Assembly (NCBI GenBank): GCA_900239685.1
Contig: OENT01000663.1
Coordinates: 1 to 64,000, forward strand
Length of the DNA: 64,000 bases
Reading direction: 5' to 3'
Origin: Rotaria macrura
Lineage: Eukaryota; Rotifera; Eurotatoria; Philodinida; Philodinidae
A program made the position numbers and the translations under genes. Each line of letters opens with the position of its first letter. Position 1 is the stretch's first letter. This document shows, piece by piece, positions 36,104 to 47,484 of the stretch. The notes below the pieces were generated by a model. It worked only from the letters and a program-made list of their open reading frames with translations, was not told where the DNA came from and did not search any database.

Positions 36104-36670
36104 TATTTTTGGCAAGTTTTAATTTAAGTGTTTTTTTGTCGGATAATTTGTATATAAGATTTTTTCCAGTAGCCAATTTTTCGACCCAGCTCTGATCACT
36201 CGGCAGAGGATGCAGACCTTGTTTACCTGAGTGATGTCAGAGCCGGTTGGATTTGTGTTGAATTCATTCATGATTGGTTTCTATTGTCTTATTCTTTTTA
36301 CAGACGGCGGTATCTGCACCCCTTCCGTCAAAAAGTCCTCCTTTATCCGGACCTACGACCGGCACAAAAGTCGCTGGATTTTGGTCTCTCAGGTGGAGTT
36401 TTATTCCTTGAACGCTAGTATTAAAGGCGTAGGTTATTCTTTTGAACAATATCCCATTTTCTGAATCGAATAGAAATTCAGATGTAGTACTTGTGATATT
36501 TTTTACCGCACAGCAAAGAGCAGAATTTGTCATTTTCCAACAAGTTTCATATCGGCATGGTCAAGGATTAGCACTCTCGAATGGGGAAGGTTTAAAATTG
36601 AAAAACGAAGGAGATCGTCTGGAAAATCCGTACTGTATCAATTCGCTGTGCTCGATCCGTCGCGCATTTC

Positions 36671-39600
36671 ATTTTTTGTGTTCATTTCGTCGCCTGTTTT
36701 CTTTTATTGAATGTTTGTAACTGTGTTTCCTCTTATCGCAAAACTCATAATGAATTCTCGAGAAACTCTACATCTATTTTTCTTTAATAATGCTCGTATA
36801 TATTTGAGAAAAATTGGTTTTTCCGGTCCATGTCAGATAGGAACCATGGAAAATACTGGTAAACGAATTATATTTAGATTTCGAAAATGAAAAGTTGACA
36901 TGGTCAGTTTAAACAGTATTTCATTAATGAATGGCTAATTAAATCTGAGATGAGTATAAAGGTCATGAGCTAGCTGAGGACGCTATTGATCAAACCTTCC
37001 AATTGACTCATTCAATAATTTAAATTAAAAATTATCATCGGGAAAGACAAAACCTATAATTTTATAGATGAGCTACATTTATATCATGGAAAAATCTAAT
37101 TAAAAAATGAAATCTTGTTTTTCGTTGTCAAAATAGAATTTACACAGATGAGTTCAATGTTAGAACGATGAAAATAAACTATAATTACATTTTTCTCTAA
37201 TTAGGGAAAACACGGACAGCGAGTGAGTACAACGAAATTATGTATAATATAGTGGAAATGCGAGAAATTGAGTGTGCAACGAGTTGAGCGGCGACAAATT
37301 GATCGGTCACCCGAAAATCGAAAGTGTGCTACTAACAGTTTTTCAAACTAGTTAAAAACTATAAAAGGAGTGATATAAACTCTAAAATCCCCCGCGATAC
37401 ATGTTACTATCAAAATTTATCGAGTAATTTCATTCAAATGGTGCAATTTTTTGACGTTGTTAGATTGTATTTTTCTCTGAAAACTAGTCGGAAGATTGTA
37501 TGAAATTTTATTATACGAATAAAACGAACGTACTACAAAGATGAGACTGTTTGCATGGTACTCATGTATCAGAAAAAAACATCAGTTTCATCTTTCTGGT
37601 TTGAAATGGTGAGTCATAAAACCGTCCCCTGCATAAATCAGGAAAAATATGGACGACTGTCACAAAATGAAATTCCATAATGAGTGAAATTTAAAGTTTT
37701 TTTATTTGATGAGACAACGGTAAATCAGAAACGACCTGATATTCTAACAGATTTTTAGAAGCGCAAACACATTGGAACGCAAACTTCATTTGAATTCTTC
37801 GTTCTTTACCGTAAAAACATCGAATTTCGTTGCAATTCTGTAACGATGACTGTTTTTGGGATAACTGTGCTACAGTCGAAGAGAAATGAATGAAATTTTT
37901 ATTGATGATAGATCTAAACAAGCTCTATAGGTGATAGTAATGTAGAAAAACTTCGCTTGCATTAAAAAGAATTTATATAGACTACAATCTCAAAAAATAA
38001 AATCCCTTAACGTTTGGTCGTGCCGATAGGTAAATATTCCATGTAGAATGAAGGGTTTGACAACAATTCGATCTATGTTAAAAATGCTTATTTGCAGCAG
38101 AAAAAAATTCTGTCAAAGTCAAAAATGCTCCGATTTGCATATCACATAACCGCATCATAGGCGATGACTCTAATCCATCAATAATAACATTTTCATTGTC
38201 ACTCGCATGTGGACTATTGCTAACGTTCATTTTTCGTGAGACGAAAATGCTGCTATAGAAACTCAACGTATACATACACATTCGAAGCGGAAAAATGAGG
38301 ATGCATAGGAATTTTGATAAGTTCAATTGGAAACGTGGTCAGAATAATTGGTACAAGAATTTGCCCGATTACAAATATTCTTCAAAGAAAATCTAGTTTT
38401 ATAGATACATATGCACATATAATTATATTTTTATATAGATATATTTAAATATATTTATTTATAGGTATATATCGATCTAGTTAAGTATATGTGTGTATAG
38501 TATAAGAGCAGAAAATAAAGAGAATGCATTTTCGACCTTGACGGTATTCATCCGGTTGAAATTAGCATTTATTTCACCGATCATTTTCTTGTCCACTGCT
38601 GGTAGAATCAACTCCAAGAATGTGATGTTGAATTGTTCTTTCTTAATTTGATACCTAATCAATTTTATTTTCCTGGTAGAAAGTATCAATAATCAATGAA
38701 AAATAGTTATCTCTCACCAACATCTCAGAAGATATAGATCAGAGTTTTTAATACTCAACGTCTAAGTGAGTATCATTGCCAAAATGTATATAGTTCATGA
38801 ATGAAGGAAAGACTATTTCAATGATCAAAACTTCAAAGGAAGAATCAATATTCTGGCAAATCTCTTTTTTTGTATCTCGATTCACTATTATCGATTACAT
38901 AGCACATGCCCTAATGATATGGCGACTTTCCAATGTTCTAGATGATTTAACATTTGTATGTAATTTTGTATTATGCTCAGGTACAATACGACTTTTTGAC
39001 CCTATATATTTATGAATCTAAACCCAAGTTCTTTTTTATATCATATCAAGACTAGTAATACTGTCAAGAATATCTAGATTCCTTTAAATTATCAGTCTTC
39101 CATATTGCTCGAAGAATTTTCACATGTTTAGCATGGAAAAAAATTCAACATAAATTCATATTATATGATTTTCTTTCCACACATCAGCACTTGAATGCTG
39201 TCATGAGTTACATGCGATATCAAAACTACCCATACGTACAAATCCTGATCCTAATACGAATGAGCGAACTCAAACTTATTGAAATGCACTAGAGTAGCGA
39301 AAAATCTTCTACTTAAGATCAAAGAATGCGCCTCATGATGAAAATCTCTTGATTCTTCTTTCAATTAAACATATTTTTGTGTTTTGTCGTTACTAAACTT
39401 TATTAAGATGAAAATTTTTATAGATCGGCACATTATTTCGAATGTACAATCCAGGATAACATAGAGAAACGACTTCATTAGTCTGATACATTACTGACTG
39501 AAATTTTCCACCTTGAATGGATGAGTAGATTCAATGAAGTTTTACTAATGCTAGTTTGTGATCGATACTGACTTTTGCATTTCAGAATATCTTCAATCGA

Positions 39601-40117
39601 ATAGTTTGATCGAATTAAGCATTAAACATGCTTGAGACAGAAATGAAAATCCATTAACGAATGTGTTTGATGACACAATCCAATGCTCATGGTACACATA
39701 TTTGGTATCAAGCGTCAAGACATGCATATCATAGTATTCTCGGATTCAAATTCTTCGCAAGTATAAATATCGATGTTCGACTTGACCTACATGGTTTTAT
39801 TAAAAAACTTGACTTTTCATTTAGATCTGCCCATATAATTGTAAACGTTCCAAAATCTTCTGTTCAACTATGTTCTTTTTTGTGATTCTAAACATGTCAT
39901 TGTGTAATCGAAGTTCAACAATATTTCAATATCGTTGATTGAGACTTTTATGTATAAGAAAAAAAAACGAACACACACAAATAATAGACGTGACAAGAGA
40001 AAAAAGCAAAATCAGCTTCTTTTGCTTTTATACACGAAAAAAAAACAAATTTTTCATACACACAGACAGACATAGGTATATTCACGAAAAGACTTTTTTC
40101 CTTTTCCTTTTTTGTTT
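36671..40117. other. intergenic region, no gene seen
   Basis: About 3.4 kb of AT-rich sequence with short shadow frames only and TA-rich repeats near 38410-38470. No domain or terminal-repeat structure is recognised. Confidence 0.45.
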
Positions 40118-42743
40118 TCAAAAACTTTCATTTATTCCGAATGTATCATATGGTCCATTGCCGTTATTGTTATGCATCTCATTCTCACCTCGATAGTTAC
40201 CCGTACGACGACCACGCTCACGGTCACGTGATCGACGTCTTGTTGAATCTGGACGCTCGCGTGATGTGCGACGATCACTACGACGTTCAGTTGAACGAGA
40301 ACGTGTTCGACCTAGATACAAAAAAAAATAAGAAAACAAGTTTAATTATTAGGCGTCAATTGGAATCATATAAATTGATACATACGACGTTTATGTTCAC
40401 GGCTTCGACTATGATGACGCTCTGAAAATGAAAATCTCAGCGAAAAGTTTTTATTCGTAATCTTATAAATATACCTCGAGATCTTGATCGTCGTTTTCGA
40501 TCCCGTGATGACGATCGCCGGCGTTCATCGACTCCAGTACGTTTAGCTCCGGGTGGACCACCACGACGTGTTGAACCTAGACCTCCACCTGTAATCAAAG
40601 ATAACCATTAATATCAATAGCAAAACAACACAGAATTATAGATATACGAACCTAATCGTCTTGGTCGCCATCCTTTGACTGTTCGACCACGTTCAACATC
40701 AACAACAACTCGTCGACCATCAATTTTACGTCCATCAGCTCGTTTGTATGCCGCTGAAAGTGAAGTGCTTACCGTCAACACAACAAAATATCATCGACGA
40801 TTTGACCATTTTTTTTTATCTTACCCCAATGGACTTACCCTCATTGCTAATCTTACATATGTGTATGTATATATATGAATATATAGGATGCTGTTTTATC
40901 TGCTTTTGACTTTCCAAGGAAAAAGGATCAAGGTAGAAAAAAAGATGAATCTGATTTACTCACAGCTGTTTGTTTATTTAAAAGAAAGCAAAGACGCGGT
41001 TGGGATTATAGAAAAGAATAAAATGAATAAAATAACGACAAAATCTGTGATTTGATCCTCACCTGTTTTTATTGTTATTACCTTTTTTTTCTTTAATTTC
41101 GAAGGGTATGTATTCGGTGATAACACTGTATGAACGTATTTTGAGCTTACCCATTTCTGTTCTTTTCTTTTTCTTGTCTTACCCGATTTATATATGTATT
41201 TATACATATGTTTATACAAACCTCTAATGATTTTTTTTCTTTCTCTGGAAAAATGCGCTTGGCGCTGATTAGTTTTCCATTTATAAAAGTATGTATATAT
41301 ATATACCTGTCTGATTTTTCCATATTTTATATGTAGATTTATACGTACACAAATGGTTTCAGCAAAACAACTGGGTGAGTCTCACACGCATCGATGCTGT
41401 TGCGTGTCTAGAAGACAAACAGGCAACGGACAATAGCCTCGAAACAAATGGGACGTATTCAAACGTAGCGTATTAACGCATGTATGAGGAATGTAAAGCA
41501 ATGACTCAACAAACCTGTACAAACAATTGGACTAGTAAAAGACGGGGGAATCGATCATTCTCACTCACCTGAATATTTGCGGACAAAAAAAAACAATAAT
41601 TTAAAATTTTTTAAAACAAAATCAGTGATTCTATGTAATGTGCTATCAAAAAAAAATGTTGAGAATCTGAACTAAGTTAATTTTGCCAACTCGATGTAAA
41701 TTAAAACTTAAGCAATACTTAATATTAAACCACCTACCGTGCATATCGGATTCTTTTTCATATTCAATGAATGCATAACCACGTGGTTTACCAGTTTGTG
41801 TATCATGTATTAAACTTATCTAAAATTGATACATAGTGAAAATATTATCTATATAAATAGATCACATAATGCTAAAATGTGAAACACGATGTAGTTTTTG
41901 TCAAAAATCACTCGTATCTCGACTATCGGATATTTTTAATCAATGTCATTTTACTTCTTTCTCTAAACGAATAACAAAAAACACAGGACATAAACTCGAA
42001 TGAGTCATTCGTGACATATGATAGAAGACTATATATATTAACGCATGCCATAGTATTCTTCTACATCGTGTTTGATAAAATATCGTAAGAATCATGAACA
42101 AAAAAAAAAGAACTTACACTTTTAATTTTCCCATAGACTTCAAATTCCCGTCTCAATTTTGATTCCGATGTGTCATAGTTCTAAAATCATCAAAACAAAC
42201 AGTATTTGTATTTCGTTCAAATCAATATTAACTTTAAACTTACAAGTCGAGCAATAAATAATGTTTTATACGGATCAGCCGTAGCTGCCTCGTTCTTATT
42301 TGGATCCCCTAATAATCAAACAAGAATTCAAGTGAAATAGAGATGAAATTATAATTACATTGGTTAAAATTTTCTTCTAGTTCAAGAGCTGCTTTTGCAG
42401 CCTTTTCACGTGCCTAGAAAACATATCAATAAATAATGTTATATTTTTGCAAATGCAATTTATTTACTCTTCTATTAATTCGATCTTCTTTTGTTTCAAT
42501 TGCTCTTGGCGGTGGCGTTTCATGAGCTGCCTAGAATATACAAACATTTCCATAGTACAAATCTTATTTTAGAATTATGTTTTTGTAATTTTTCTGTACT
42601 TCAAAAGTTTCTAAAAAGTCACCCATGCCACCGTATGGTAAACGCTTTTTTTCATGTGGTAATTTATCGTTTGGCGGTAGAAATGGAACTGGATCACGTG
42701 GTGCAAATAGTGCAAGTAGATTTGGTGGTAAAAATTGCGTCAT
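40118..42743 (-). CDS. SNRNP70: U1 small nuclear ribonucleoprotein 70 kDa (U1-70K)
   Basis: Ten exons on the minus strand: 42743-42600, 42530-42468, 42413-42359, 42308-42244, 42180-42118, 41819-41738, 40753-40652, 40588-40475, 40421-40386, 40311-40118. They encode 305 aa in frame. The N-terminus [20 protein letters not shown] is nearly identical to the human protein and is the segment that contacts U1C/Sm core. The linker is helical and basic. The RRM binds U1 stem-loop I, with RNP2 LFIARL and RNP1 RGYAFIEY, and is followed by [20 protein letters not shown]. The C-terminal domain is Arg/Ser-rich ([24 protein letters not shown]) and is shorter than in human (437 aa). The protein acts in 5' splice-site recognition in the nucleus. 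Introns are about 42-75 nt except two: intron 5 (298 nt) and intron 6 (984 nt, inside the RRM), discussed separately. The gene lies directly downstream of RPS18. Confidence 0.95.
40754..41737 (-). other. 984-nt U1-70K intron rich in 5'-splice-site-like sequences
   Basis: This intron splits the RRM between MH and AAYK. On the sense (minus) strand it contains GTAAG six times (plus-strand CTTAC at 40768, 40820, 40834, 40852, 41146, 41178) and GTGAG five times (CTCAC at 40959, 41058, 41381, 41570, 41574). The opposite strand has one such pentamer. One site, near 41578, reads ATTCAG|GTGAGTGA just after a T-rich tract, joining acceptor and donor consensus. U1-70K genes of plants and vertebrates are known to use a long intron or poison exon for autoregulation, so this intron is a candidate for the same. 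Confidence 0.6.
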
Positions 42744-42769
42744 ATTCAATCGATAAAAGAAATACAAAT

Positions 42770-42771
42770 CT
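42770..42771 (-). promoter_or_regulatory. 3' splice acceptor upstream of the U1-70K start
   Basis: On the minus strand a T-rich run ending TTTTTTAG lies 26 nt before the ATG. With only 171 bp between the RPS18 stop and this ATG, it is a candidate spliced-leader addition site, or the end of a short 5' UTR intron. Confidence 0.4.
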
Positions 42772-42914
42772 AAAAAATATCAACAAAAAAAATTAATGTT
42801 CTTGTTATTGTTTTCTTCTTATCCTAGTTGTCAGATATTTTTTAATTTCTTGTTCTCAATATAAGAAAAAAGAAACGGAGATAAACACAATGAACATTTG
42901 TTTCATCGTTATGT

Positions 42915-43382
42915 CTACGCTTTCTTCTTGGAAACACCGACGGTACGACCACGTCTACCAGTTGTTTTCGTGTGTTGACCACGTACACGTAAATTCCAAT
43001 AATGACGAAGACCACGATGAACACGAATCTTTTTCATGCGTTCTAAATCTTCACGAACTTTGGTATCAACATTGTTTGATGTCACTTGTGAATATTTGCC
43101 ATCTTTGATATCTTTTTGACGATTGAGAAACCAATCAGGAATTTTATATTGACGTGGATTACTAATTATAGTAACTATTCGTTCAACTTCATCGTCAGTT
43201 AGTTCACCGGCACGTTTTGTTCCATCAACGTCAGCCTTTCGGATAACAACATGTGCAAAACGACGGCCAACACCTTTAATAGATGTTAGAGCATAGCCAG
43301 CTTTTCGACGACCATCAATATTAGTGTTAAGCACACGAAGAATATGTTGAAACTTTTCTGGTTGAATTAACGGTGATGTCAT
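42915..43382 (-). CDS. RPS18: 40S ribosomal protein S18 (uS13)
   Basis: A single uninterrupted frame of 155 aa, against 152 in human. [76 protein letters not shown] and [13 protein letters not shown] match the family along its whole length. It is a head-domain protein of the small ribosomal subunit that contacts the P site and the bridge to uL5. The coding region is intronless. An acceptor-like AG (minus strand TTATTTACAG, at 43413-43414) lies about 30 nt upstream of the ATG, suggesting a 5' UTR intron or trans-splice site. U1-70K follows 171 bp downstream on the same strand. Confidence 0.98.
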   Translation of the reverse strand: MTSPLIQPEKFQHILRVLNTNIDGRRKAGYALTSIKGVGRRFAHVVIRKADVDGTKRAGELTDDEVERIVTIISNPRQYKIPDWFLNRQKDIKDGKYSQVTSNNVDTKVREDLERMKKIRVHRGLRHYWNLRVRGQHTKTTGRRGRTVGVSKKKA

Positions 43383-45293
43383 TTTGTTTTTGGTGAGATG
43401 TTCTTTTTATATCTGTAAATAATAAACATAAAAACAAGGGAATATGAAAAAACAATTACGAAACCGAAATTGAAGAAAAAATTTCATCTTGCGTACAGCG
43501 AAAGAATGAAGGAAGAAAAGAAAAATAAACAAGTAAACAAAGATACGAAGTGTTCATCCATTGTTGTTCGTTCTAATAATTTCTTTAAAATAAATTTTAA
43601 AAAAAAGGAAAATTAACACATGCATATGTATATCTATAAAGATCTAGTGAAAAAAGTATTATTCTTGATGAAATGCATTAATGTATAAGAATTGTTTGAT
43701 GGAGGTATTGCTATATAAATGTATTCGATTATGGCGGAACAGATATGAAGATGCTTTTCCTATTGAGTATGATGAGAAAAGTGAATAGGAATCGCACAAG
43801 ATAAGGGCGTTTACTTATACCTGATTTATTAATCTTGCGAATGATTTCGGATATTTAAAATTCAACTATCTAGCTCTACGAGCAAAAAATTTAATTTTTC
43901 TACACTAAAAATAAAACTAAGTAATCGAGAGTTATGCTGTAAAACAGAAATGTAAGTGGTACATACGATAGAGGACTCTCTATCGACTTGTCTATATTTT
44001 TATAAAGATGTCTTTGAGATGATTTCTGTCGATCAAATTTCTTCTTACTATTGAATTTAAACGCTTCATTGATGATGAGAGAACGTACAGTAGACAGATT
44101 TTATCTTGAAATTATTCATTCTAGTACTCTTATCAAGCTACTTTCGATCATCGAAAAAGAATCAATGTTTTCGTCATCAGCGATCATTTTAAATTCTTTT
44201 ATATGTGTTCGTTGATCCGATATAGCATCTAACAATTCGAATATCATAGGGTAAACAGAATAAATACACAGATACTTATAGTATACACGAGTGATGGATA
44301 TTTCAATATTGCACAACCTTAAATATAAATTATTTCGTGCTATGCAGTTTTTTCAGACAATGATAGATGTCGATAGAGAGAGATATATGTAACAATAAGG
44401 AACATAAGAAACTCCTCTAGCACTGTTAATGTTCCATATGTATCTATGAATAAATGCCGATGTGAAGAAAACAAACTCGAAAGAGTTTCTGTTGCGTTGA
44501 TTGATCAAAAACTGGTTTTGATGTTTGCATGTAACTTTTAATAAAAAGCAGAACATCTATTGACAAAATTTGTAGTTCAGAAATTCATCGTAAACTTATT
44601 TCTCTAGATTCATTTGATTATCATGAATGAAGAAGCAGTTTTACAAAAATATTACTCGCCCAACGGATAATACTTCAAAGGATTCAATCACTATGACTGT
44701 TTATCTCCTCTAAATTACAGTATGCTGAACGGTTTAGGACTATTGAACATGTTTATACGTAAAATTTTAGATCGAAGTTTTTCGTTTCTCCCTTTTCAAA
44801 AACGTTTTGCGCTCAAAAGAACTTCTACATAGTTTTCCTTGCTTTTGTCAGTGATGAAAGAGGAAACTCGTGCTTGTCCTACAAAAGATTTTCAGACAAA
44901 CGCAAATGAATACCAGAATACTGTTAGACTATTGAAGTATTAGTATTCATTTAATTTTAGTTTTATTATTTAATGATAATTAATATTATTCAATATCAAA
45001 TAGTGTTTTTTATTCATCCGATCTGTATTGCAATATATCTAGTAGTATCATTAATAGGATATTTTGATTTCAATGTTTTTAAGTGAGAAAATTGCCGAAG
45101 TCTCATCTTATTATATAGTCATCGGTCGGATAAGCATGGTACCAGTATCATCTAAGTTCGAAAGAAATCTTATTGTTTATTTGAAGATGAGCTAAGTTAA
45201 TATGGTCAAAAATCGTGTACAATATTATACCACACGAATGAGATCAATAATAGTTATATTTTTCAATCTTTTTAGATAGTCGCCTTGAGAAAA
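43383..45293. other. intergenic region between divergent RPS18 and WDR54
   Basis: No gene is supported. It should contain both promoters, since the two genes point away from each other. An acceptor-like TTTTTAG ends at 45275, 18 nt before the WDR54 ATG. Confidence 0.5.
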
Positions 45294-47484
45294 ATGTCTA
45301 TCTCCTTACAAAAATCGTCAGAGATGGTCTCCGTCAAATGGAGTGCATCACATATAGCCAACAATCTGACAATCAATCGTTCATCTGAATCACGTCGATC
45401 CACAATGTATGGTGTATCTCATAAAAGTGGTTTTACCATGGTAAAAATTAGAATATGACTAAAAACAAGCAAAAGAAATAATGTCTACCTATGTATTTTA
45501 GGTGACTGTATCTGAAGATGGAACTAAACGAATTCAAGGTCAAGTGATATGTCGTATTATTGGAAATACGAGTGCGTCAGCACCAGATAGTGATGCTCGA
45601 TTTAATGTTTACGTAATTGAAGTAAGAGAAAGAGCTATTCGAAACAGAAATAAACAACAATAGAAAATTGCTAATTTTTTTACATTTTTTTCCGTGATAG
45701 GCTGCCTTTGTTAACTTGCCGGTTCGAAATATACTTGTTCTTGCTTGTACAAAAAGTATTCAAGTAAATTTGATAAAAATTAAGGTATCCTGCATTCTCG
45801 CTTTCGTATAGATTTATGAATTGGATGGTACAACAAGTTTACATATACATATGCTTGACAAAAGTAATTCGAATAAAACAGGTAGCAAGAAAAGACAAAT
45901 GCACTAAAGAATTTTCAAGAAATTCCATGGAAAGCATTCATGTTTCTTTTTCATTTCTTTTTAGAATCATCTATCTATTCGCGAGGCATTGCAGGCATCG
46001 GTCAAAATTTATTATGCGTTGGTAAGTTGAGAGTTTTTTGTCAAAGATCAACGACTATCGATTGATCTTTCTTAGGCAATCATCAAGGTGAAATTCTCGT
46101 ATTCAACATTCCTCCAAAAGGAACGAATATAACTCTTAAAGAAACAATACACGGTTATAGATTTTTTTCTAGAAATATTTTTCTTTGTCAACAATTCTTG
46201 TTTCTATATAAAATCAAGGTCATCAATTCGGTATTACATACTTAGTATCGAATGCTAGTCTACTAATATCAAGTGATACCAGTGGTGTTATCCTCATACG
46301 AAATATACGTACAATGTCACAAATAAATACCATAAAATCTATAGACGAAAGTGGTGTTACATCATTGTCTATTTGGAACAATTGTATTGTAGCTAGTTAT
46401 GCCAATGGTATGATTCGTCTGTTTGATCCCGAAAATGGTACGTAAGAAATTTCAACAATTCAATATTGAAAAAATTCTGAATCGTATCAATAGCTCAAAT
46501 ATGTGGTTCTATTGCTGCTCATGCAAGATGTATCAACGCCATTGATTGTAACGAACATGGTCTACTTGCATCGGTTGGTGATGATTGTTTTGTTCGAATA
46601 TGGAAACTATCCGGCGATGCTGAGAATATACAGGTGAAAATTTATTCGTTTAATACTACGAGAAAATTTGTTGAATTGATAATGTAAATGTAATTGAAAG
46701 CTCTAACCGTTTGATATGAATTTAACTGAAATGTGAAGTATCCTGGAAAATATCTGTATCCTTATAGTGTATTGCTGAGAAAATAGCATTCTTTTACTAT
46801 ATAGTTAGGAAACATACATTTTGGCAATACATGATTTCAAGTTTCAATATGAAACTTCAAGTCGATTTAATGTCCTAAGAAAATAATTTGCTTGTAGATG
46901 TTTCAAATATTTTCTTAGTTCTTTATCAAAAGTGTATCGATGGTAAATCATATCTCAGATATGATTAATCAATACTATCGGCTTTCATGTTCTTGTTTCA
47001 GAATTTTGAAAATACAAAACCTAGAGCTTTTTCAGTACTCTATTTTCATCAAGTCTTAACTCTATCAAAAGTTTCGGACGAATTTTGAAAATTAATTATT
47101 CTGCTACTGCATGACTTGTCTAGAACAATGGTATCATTTTACAGTATGTCTACACAACGAGAAACTAACGAAACTAGAGAGTCACATGAGTTATTCAAGT
47201 GTTCCAATTCATGATAATCCGATGATATTTCTAATAGTATCAAGAACAGTAATTACCATACCGATGACCAGAGCTTTACAATGAATGAATGTACAAAATA
47301 TTTTTCACGTTAGATGACAACTTTTCATAATTTTTAATTCTATACGCTTTAGATTTCTCATGAATGCAATTATCTTATTGAAAATAGTCAATTAGTTGGT
47401 GTGAAATTTTTGAATTTATCACGGGCAGATCTAGCTGTTTCATCGTATGATTTGAATGAAATAATAATACTTCGTGCAATTTAA
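45294..47484 (+). CDS. WDR54: WD repeat-containing protein 54
   Basis: Nine exons: 45294-45440, 45502-45621, 45701-45763, 45812-45881, 45965-46021, 46076-46153, 46219-46437, 46494-46633, 47353-47484. They encode 341 aa in frame, close to the human length of 334. The order of conserved blocks matches human WDR54: PVRNILVLACTKSIQIYEL (human PFRVLLVLTSHRGIQMYES), YSRGIAGIGQNLLCVG, GEILVFNIPPKGTNI, HQFGITYL, ASYANGMIRLFDPENG, AHARCINAIDCNEHGLLASV, GDDCFVRIWKLSGDAE and a C-terminal SSYDLNEI (human TGYDLAEI). It folds as a WD40 beta-propeller scaffold. Mammalian WDR54 has been linked to EGF-receptor signalling; the role here is unknown. The last intron is long (719 nt) while the others are about 48-83 nt. 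Confidence 0.93.

Larger units (their letters stand above)
30560..36670 (-). mobile_element. decayed LINE with APE-type endonuclease and reverse transcriptase, carrying four insertions
   Basis: Minus-strand non-LTR retrotransposon, about 3.4 kb once four inserted elements are subtracted; the 5' limit near 36.67 kb is judged from composition. In order: endonuclease start TWNVQTLWAAGKLELL (near 35.38 kb), VYTPT (split by the insertion at 35.09/34.77 kb), ALAKKDKKYII, then a long frame at 33010-34251 covering the endonuclease C-terminus, linker and reverse-transcriptase start (EDWGKSILLPI, CSNYRMISLI, EEQAGF). The active-site block INNLLFAADIDLIDED lies near 32.61-32.65 kb, and the C-terminal region RRERPCREWLDD/LAQDRQAWKNL near 30.65-30.74 kb. 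It resembles the 'craniofacial development protein 2-like'/endonuclease-reverse transcriptase LINEs. It is dead: frames shift and stop in several places, the FADD motif reads FAAD, the usual SDH reads SDN and the usual ISE reads ISQ. Confidence 0.85.

Noticed and set aside
36231-36720. Frames on both strands just 5' of the LINE endonuclease, considered as a LINE ORF1 or host gene
   Set aside because: No zinc-knuckle or RRM-like motif is visible. Base composition fits a LINE 5' UTR, so it was kept inside the LINE call only.
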